From contig WJXW01000002.1 of assembly GCA_015832175.1 (NCBI GenBank), forward strand, positions 2,666,001-2,730,000: a stretch of 64,000 bases of DNA, written 5' to 3'. Origin of the DNA: Paraphaeosphaeria minitans (taxonomy: Eukaryota; Ascomycota; Dothideomycetes; Pleosporales; Didymosphaeriaceae). Below are positions 58,150-64,000 of the stretch, one piece after another (positions within the stretch are counted from its first letter, which is position 1; each line of letters starts with the position of its first letter). The position numbers and the translations under genes are program-made. Below the pieces are notes generated by a model. The model did no database searches. It was not told the DNA's origin and saw nothing but the letters and a program-made list of their open reading frames with translations.

Positions 58150-61100
58150 AAAAAAGAAGTATAAAAGGCTACCTTATACTTTACTTCTACTACCTACCTT
58201 TATTATATAACTAGCAAAGACATCTAATATAGTAAGAATAATAAGAATATAAAGGAACCTACATAATTATTTACTCTAGCTAGTTAGTATTGTATAAAGT
58301 ACTAAAGAGAACTCTAGAATATAGGCGCTGTATAAGTGTCTATAGTAGGAAAGGACTAGCTTACTACCTACTTATACAAAAACCTAACTACTAAAGTAGA
58401 CTAGTTACTAGGATCTACTAATATTAGCTTTAGAGGATAGAGTTTCTAGATATCTCTAGGCACTGTATAAATTACTAACCCTATAGGAATAGTAACCTAC
58501 TATATCCTTAACTCCCTAACACTATTCCTGCTATTGCTAGCAGATGCTAATAGACTTAGGGTATACTTTAATAACATTCTAGATATTATTATATAAAGGG
58601 ACAGTATAATAGTTTTAGTTATATAAAAGTGGGGTTACCCCTTTTTTAACTTTAGTAATAAGGAATTAGCTCTCTTCTTTACAGAGACAGAACTCTAACG
58701 CCTATACTACTATTTTAGACACCCTTAGATAGAAAGACTATATAAGCTTCTTACTTAGGTAGGGTATAAAGTAGAGAGCTCTATACTAAAAGAAGTAAGA
58801 AAGTTCTATTACTACTACTAGTTATATAACTAAGTGCTAAGACGCTTTAAGTTCTCTATCTAAAATAACTTATACTTTAACTATAAGATTATTATTAATA
58901 TTATATAAATTAGTAAAAGGGATATTCTATATATTATTAATGTAGACACATCTTTTTAGGCAGCCTAATTCCTAAGATTAATAACTATATAAGACACCTA
59001 GGATGCCTTAATAAAATACTAGATTAATATATACTAAAGCCTACTAGATTATATTATCTATAACCTAGGAACTAACTTCGCTTCTAACAAGTTTTAGAAT
59101 TATACGAAGATAGTTAGGGCAGAATATAGGTAAATACTAGTAGAGGCACACTAGGCTATAGGTAAGATTAAAAGAGTATATACACTACTACGCTAAGCGT
59201 ATAACATTCTAAGAGCTAAGATTAATAGTTATATAAATAATAAAACAGTGCTATAGATAGTAGTAAAGGCACTAAATAACACAGCTAGGCCTAATAGCAT
59301 AGTACCTACCCTCCTAGTTTTTAGTGCCTACCTAAGGATTAATAAGGACTCTCTACTCTTACTAGAACTAATCGCCTAAGCTAATATAGTGTAGAAAGTA
59401 ATAAAAATACTTAAGAAGAATAGAGCTAAAGTTAAAGTTGCTTATATAATTAACACTAGGAACAGCCTATTATCGCACAAAACCCTTACACTCCTACTAG
59501 GCTTAGAAGTTATAGCCTAAAGAGAAAAGAAAGGATAGTAAGAACTGTATAAGATTAAGAGTATTAAAGAAAGAGACATTATCCTAGAGCTTAAAAATAG
59601 ACCTTTAAAACTACACTATATATAGGTTAAACTATACTATTGCGCAACTAAAGATAGCATATAGGAACTATAGAATGTAGATACTCCTATAGCCGCACAA
59701 ATTAAAGCTCTAAAGCTAAGGCTAAGAAGAAGACCTAGGAAGGACTAAACTACTATAGTCGCACAATTAGGTAAAACTTAATAAAGATTAAGAAGACTAA
59801 ACACCTAGTTTATTACCTAAAAAGAAAAAGATAACTTTAAGCTTACACTAAAGCTTTATACAGATAGTATTATTACTATACCTAGCTAGCCCTTTAAAGA
59901 ATTAGATATAGTAGAAATAAATGCCCTTATTACTAATAGCACTTTTAAAATCTTATTATACAACCCTAATAAACAATCTAGCTGTATCTTTAACCTGCGT
60001 CTCGTATAAGAGATTAAAGGTAAAATAACCTAACTATATAAGAAATTAAAACTTGTCTTTACTAGCCATTTAGACAAAGAAAAAGAGGAAATCTTTATAT
60101 AATCCCCTACTATCTAGCGTATAAGCTAGAGGTTGCTGTTAGCTCTTTCTATAACACTAATTTAGTTATATAATATACACATTAAGCTTAGGGACATTAC
60201 TTAGGCCTATATATAGTCTACTAATAAACTCCTTTGCACATTATACGCCTAACTACTAGTAGAAATGCGCGATTTCTTCCTACTAAATATAATTCTGTAA
60301 GTTGTACGACCTCTATATAGCGTAGTAGAATTAGGTCTCTACTAGTTTAAGACATACTATAACTACTATAAGGAGAAACTAAGGATGTATATGTTAACGT
60401 ACAACCTATGCCTACTTATTACAGATAAGGGACCTAAGATGTTTAGCATTACTAGACTCTAGACTAATAACACCCTTAGTGTGGTTATAGAAAGCTTTGC
60501 ATAATAAGTAAGAGGTGTATATATCTCTTTAGTTTGCTAACTAGAAGTAACATTTAACCTGTCTATTGCTGCGCAAACAACAGTACTAATAGAAGAAGAT
60601 ATTAAGGCACTAAACATGCGTTTAAACTAGCAAATTTAGAATGTACAAAGAGAACTAAAATTTATTCTACTTAACCTAGGTTGCATAAAGCTATTTATCT
60701 TTATAGATAGCTCTTTTACTAATAATAGAGACCTAAGCTTATAGCTTAGCTTTGTTATTATACTAGTAGAGGAACATTATATAATAACTTAGGACTTTAA
60801 GATCTATAGTAATATTATCTACTAGAACTTAGTAAAGTGTAAAAGAGTAACTAGAAGTGTTCTAGTAAGCGAATTATATAGTCTAGTAGGCAGTTTTAAT
60901 AATATAATTGCATTAAGCATAACACTCTAATAAATTATATAAACACTTTAGATCCCCCTAATTCCTATTATAGTCTATACTAACTTAAAATCCCTGTACG
61001 AATGCCTTATACGACTAGGCACTATAAATAAAAAACGCCTTATAATTAACATTATGTTAATTAGGGAGTTGTACAAAAAATAGAAAATTATTAAGATTAG

Positions 61101-61245
61101 GTAGATTAATAGTAAAGATAATCCTACTAATACTTATACAAAGAAAGCACCTAACTAGGCACTCTAAACACTAATTTTAATAAATAAACTATATATTGCT
61201 ATTAAGGCTTTAGTAGATAGAATTAATAAGGACTGTACAATAGAG
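58150..61245 (+). pseudogene. Cop2 pol remnant
   Basis: Protease-like part about 58260-58600, with the LLLLADANRLRVYFNN segment typical of fungal Copia elements. Integrase about 58690-59500: HP...ERLYKLLT near 58720-58760, RRFKF near 58830, GTNF near 59070, and the catalytic Glu position reads Lys (GKIKRV near 59165). RT about 59850-60500: IKLRDIT near 60180-60200, VRPLYSVVELGL near 60305-60340 and LQTNNT near 60450-60470, where TDDT is expected. RNase H about 60600-61240: DSSFTNN near 60708 and KCKRVTRSV near 60836-60862, then NPTNTYTKKAP. This is the Copia order. Both RT Asp are Asn. Confidence 0.9.
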
Positions 61246-62572
61246 TAACTACTCTACTGTATAATATTTCTTTTGTTATTTTACTTACTATTTTAAAAAA
61301 AAAATTTCTTCTTTTATCTAACTTACTATAACTTTGTATAGATATATTTATTTTTAGGCTGTATAAGCCCTACTACTAATTTAACATTATAGTTTTATTA
61401 TAAGAGAGGGAACACATTGTAGGAGATTATACAAAGATATTAAAGAATATATTTTCTACATTAATAATTTAGATATCTTAAGACTAGGCCTACCTACCCC
61501 TTTATGCAATAAAGACATTTACCCCCCCTCTATATATAACGCTTACAATAAGCACTGTGCGACTTCTATATATAGGCGCCGCACAATCTAGACTTATAAC
61601 CTAGGATTACACAATAATCTAGGAACACCTAATTACTAGTATTAGTAGTGCTGTATAAGTAAGTATAAGGCTTATTTTAAACTTAGCCGCGCGACTAGAT
61701 AAGTACTACTTACTAATATCTCTTATATTATACAACGTGAGTAGCCTACTACTAGAGGTTTATGCTAACTGGAATTTGCATAACAATGTCCTAGGAGGGT
61801 ATCTAGACTACTCTAGTCTCTTTGTCCTACACCTGTTAGTATTGTATAATATAAATAAAGATACTCTAGAGGATTTGTTGTACGTCTACTACTAGGCTCT
61901 GTATAAAGGCCCTTATACTAGGCGAACTAGTAGGGAGGTTAACCTAGATGCGCGATCTAGTCTAGCCTATAATAACTAGCATAAAGACACTAGTAGTAAG
62001 GGCACTAGCGCCTAATAGACTAATAGTATTATTAGCTATTGTATAATAGTAAGTGTGTGTGTGTATATATATGTTTTATTAAAAATTAGCATTATATAAA
62101 AAAGCTATATACATTTACTAGTAATAGAGCACTAGCTACTAGATACTAGGATACTAAAAAGAATAAGATAAGAAGGGAGAAAGGTACATGTACGTTAAAG
62201 TAGGATAAAAGAGAGAGGGTTTAGGGGAGCTAGGAGACATTTTTTTATACCTACTTACTAAGACCTAGCGCTAAGTATTATATTACTTAATACTTTACTT
62301 TTTATTTACACATAAGGCACATGCCTAAAAAGAGCCTTATTATGCGATGCGGCTCTACTACTATATAAGGGGGTAAGGTAAAAACTAAGTAGGTTAGCTG
62401 TTACTGCCTATTTACATAAGAGTAGGTGCAAATAAGACCTCTACCGTATAGTAACACTATACCTACCCTATAACCTGTTCTAATAGGGGAAGGCCAACTG
62501 TATAAATAGAGAAGGATAGGAAAGGGAAGCGTATAATAGATATAGGCTATTACACAAAAGAAAAGTTGCTAG
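61245..62572 (+). other. Cop2 3' region with candidate accessory frame
   Basis: Follows RNase H. The plus-strand frame at about 61674-61900 is open for some 75 codons, including an intact TGG and several CAA/CAT-type sites; it reads as a Leu/Tyr-rich segment (for example ANWNLHNNVLGGYLDYSS) and continues with few stops to about 62010. This is unusually open for the window but has no recognised domain. The remainder (62070-62572) is AT-rich, with a purine-rich stretch at 62506-62530. Confidence 0.4.
62053..62072. repeat. (GT)n(AT)n microsatellite
   Basis: Six GT units followed by four AT units. The AT part could be RIP-converted GT. Confidence 0.9.
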
Positions 62573-62810
62573 TGTCTATATAGTTTATTGTATAAGTAGC
62601 ACTAGGTAAAGTAGGGGCCTACCTACCTATAGGGACCCGCATAAGGACCCACTACTTAGGTTAGCGCTAAGAGGCAGAGACTTTATAAAGCCTTTAGTGC
62701 CCCTTTATATAATAGACTAGACGTAATTAATTAAACCTACTTCTCACCCTTTATACAATAGTATACTATTAACCCTTAAATGCTTAATTACAGATTAAGC
62801 CAAACTAACA
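62573..62810 (+). repeat. Cop2 3' LTR (238 bp)
   Basis: Starts TGTCTATATAGTTTATTGTA, ends AAACTAACA; followed by CAAAT. Transitions relative to the 5' LTR only, as far as compared by eye. Confidence 0.95.
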
Positions 62811-62815
62811 CAAAT

Positions 62816-64000
62816 ATAGTAATGTATTTAATAAAAAAGTAGTGTCTACCCTACTAACTTTTAAGGAATCTAATTATACTATCCCTATTATAAAATAAAA
62901 GGATCCTCTTTATAAACTACTCTATAATCTCTTAGAGTAGGAGCTTAAGTTACTTTAGGAGTATCTAGAAGATGCCTTAAAAAAAGGATAGATTAGGCAT
63001 AGCACTAGTCTAGCTAGAGTACTAATTCTATTCGCCTCTAAGAAAAATAGCACACTATAGCTTTACGTAGATTATTAAGGCCTTAACGTAATTACTATTA
63101 AAAATTATTATCTACTACCCTTAGTTAGAGAGACGCTTAACTACCTATTAGGCATATACTACTATATAACCCTTAGTCTTTGTAACGCCTATAGTAGAAT
63201 TTAGATCTAGGTAGAAAATAAGTAAAGAACTATATTCTAAACTCACTATAGCTACTTTAAATACTTAGTAATGCTATTTAGTTTAACTAATGCCCCTATA
63301 GGCTTCTAGCCATATATTAATAAGGCACTAGCACTATACCTAGATTATATATATATTATATACCTAGATTATATATATATTATATACCTAGATAATATAC
63401 TTATCTATACCTATAATAAGGATTTTACACTTTATTAGCGCGCTCTCTACGCTCTGCTTAAATTACTATATAAGGCTAAACCTTTTATTAATTTAACTAA
63501 GTGGATATTTACCTTAGGCGAAGTCTACTTCCTTAGTTTTATTATAACTACGTAAGGAATCTGCGCTAATTCTATATACATAGTAACTATTATAGAATAG
63601 CCGCAGCTAACTAGCATCTAAGAGCTCTAGTTATTTCTAGGTTTTATAAACTTTTATAGGCAATTTATTAAGGCATATACGTGAGAAACTGCTCCTCTCT
63701 TAGACCTACTTAAGAAGAACTAAGTGTTCTAATAGTTAGTAGAAGCTAATAGTACTTTTAAAATACTTAAAACGCGCTTTTTAAATACGTCTATCCTACG
63801 CTACTTTAACCCTACGCTACTAATCTAATTAGAGACTAATGTATCTACTTTTATAATATATAGTATTCTTTTACAGCTATTTAAAGACTAGAAGTAGCAC
63901 CTAGTTGCTTTTATGTTAAGAAAACTTTAAGTAGCAGAGCTAAATTATAAGGTATATAACCTTGCGCTCCTTACTACTATCTATTATATTAAGTGATAGA
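62816..64000 (+). pseudogene. Gyp1-d RT and start of RNase H
   Basis: Continuation of Gyp1-d pol after Cop2. RT begins at about 62900 (LEDALKK near 62970), YQGLN-like DY block near 63070, a SLTNAP-like segment near 63280 and the active-site box YLDN then ILIY at about 63388-63411. The connection FINFYRQFIK is near 63645-63670. It runs off the window in RNase H. A 24-bp unit is duplicated just before the active site. Stops interrupt the frame and the second catalytic Asp is Asn. Confidence 0.88.
63337..63384 (+). repeat. 24-bp tandem duplication beside the RT active site
   Basis: Two copies of a 24-bp unit starting TACCTAGATTATATAT at 63337 and 63361, followed by the normal continuation at 63385. 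Gyp1-a has one unit. It adds eight codons in frame just before the YLDN box. Confidence 0.88.

Larger units (their letters stand above)
55824..62810 (+). mobile_element. Cop2, complete Ty1/Copia element inside Gyp1-d
   Basis: A 6987-bp plus-strand element with 238-bp LTRs (55824-56061; 62573-62810) and CAAAT target duplications. Order: leader with a 115-bp tandem duplication, gag (56390-58140), protease, integrase, RT and RNase H (to about 61245), then a 1.3-kb 3' region that includes a fairly open sense-strand stretch. It is unrelated to Cop1 beyond belonging to Copia. A CGCACAA heptamer recurs through it on the plus strand. It is among the latest insertions here. Confidence 0.96.
53900..64000 (+). 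mobile_element. Gyp1-d, chromovirus carrying Cop2, 3' end outside window
   Basis: Plus-strand Gyp1 inserted into its own relative Gyp1-c in the opposite orientation. The 5' LTR is 53900-54114, gag and protease are 54140-55823, then Cop2 is inserted with CAAAT duplications. RT and the start of RNase H continue from 62816 to the window end. The junction with Cop2 matches an uninterrupted sequence in Gyp1-a (complement of about 2660-2720), so nothing was lost at insertion. Coding frames are RIP-degraded. Confidence 0.93.

Noticed and set aside
1..64000. Centromere or host gene desert as the main identity
   Set aside because: AT-richness and lack of genes fit RIP-degraded retroelements. Nearly all sequence is assigned to identified elements, and no satellite array or other centromere-specific feature is visible.

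Overview
The window is a block of nested, decayed LTR retrotransposons with no recognisable host gene, tRNA, rRNA or CRISPR array. It looks like a RIP (repeat-induced point mutation) compartment of a filamentous ascomycete. The DNA is AT-rich (about one third G+C in spot counts). TpA, especially in CTA/TAG, is very abundant. Repeat copies differ almost only by C/T and G/A transitions. Every pol and gag frame is riddled with TAA/TAG where CAA, CAG or TGG would be expected. The protein families are fungal: chromodomain Ty3/Gypsy elements (chromoviruses) and fungal-type Ty1/Copia. I cannot name the species.

Six families are visible; the names are mine. Gyp1 (216-bp LTR, four copies): Gyp1-a 1-4561 minus, cut by the window start; Gyp1-b 4574-22711 plus; Gyp1-c 29645-53899 minus; Gyp1-d 53900-64000 plus, cut by the window end. 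Cop1 (194/195-bp LTR, three copies): Cop1-a 5205-12559 minus, Cop1-b 14417-21743 plus, Cop1-c 45028-52392 plus. Gyp2: 22717 to about 29450, plus, 5' end missing. Gyp3: 29857-43992 plus, 201-bp LTR. Gyp4: 33045-39750 minus, 411-bp LTR. Cop2: 55824-62810 plus, 238-bp LTR.

The nesting can be ordered from matching 5-bp target duplications: TGTCC for Gyp1-b, GCTAG for Cop1-b, CTATT for Gyp3, ATTAT for Gyp4 and CAAAT for Cop2. Gyp2 and a Gyp4-like LTR fragment are the oldest floor. Gyp1-a and Gyp1-b landed 12 bp apart in Gyp2, head to head, making a large inverted repeat. Cop1-a and Cop1-b sit inside Gyp1-b. Gyp1-c landed beyond Gyp2 and later received Gyp3 (in its LTR), Cop1-c and Gyp1-d. Gyp4 then entered Gyp3, and Cop2 entered Gyp1-d.

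Each element shows the usual plan: LTR, gag with zinc knuckle, protease, then RT/RNase H/integrase (Gypsy) or integrase/RT/RNase H (Copia), a purine tract and LTR. Gyp1, Gyp2 and Gyp4 end pol in a chromodomain, and Gyp3 in a chromodomain-like segment. The most interesting signal is an extra reading frame on the opposite strand between the end of pol and the 3' LTR. It is clear in Gyp4 (basic coiled coil), Gyp1 (Cys-rich block, seen in two copies) and Cop1 (14-codon minisatellite), and weaker in Gyp2. Cop2 instead carries a recurring CGCACAA heptamer, a duplicated leader and a possible sense-strand accessory frame. Nothing here looks able to express an intact protein.
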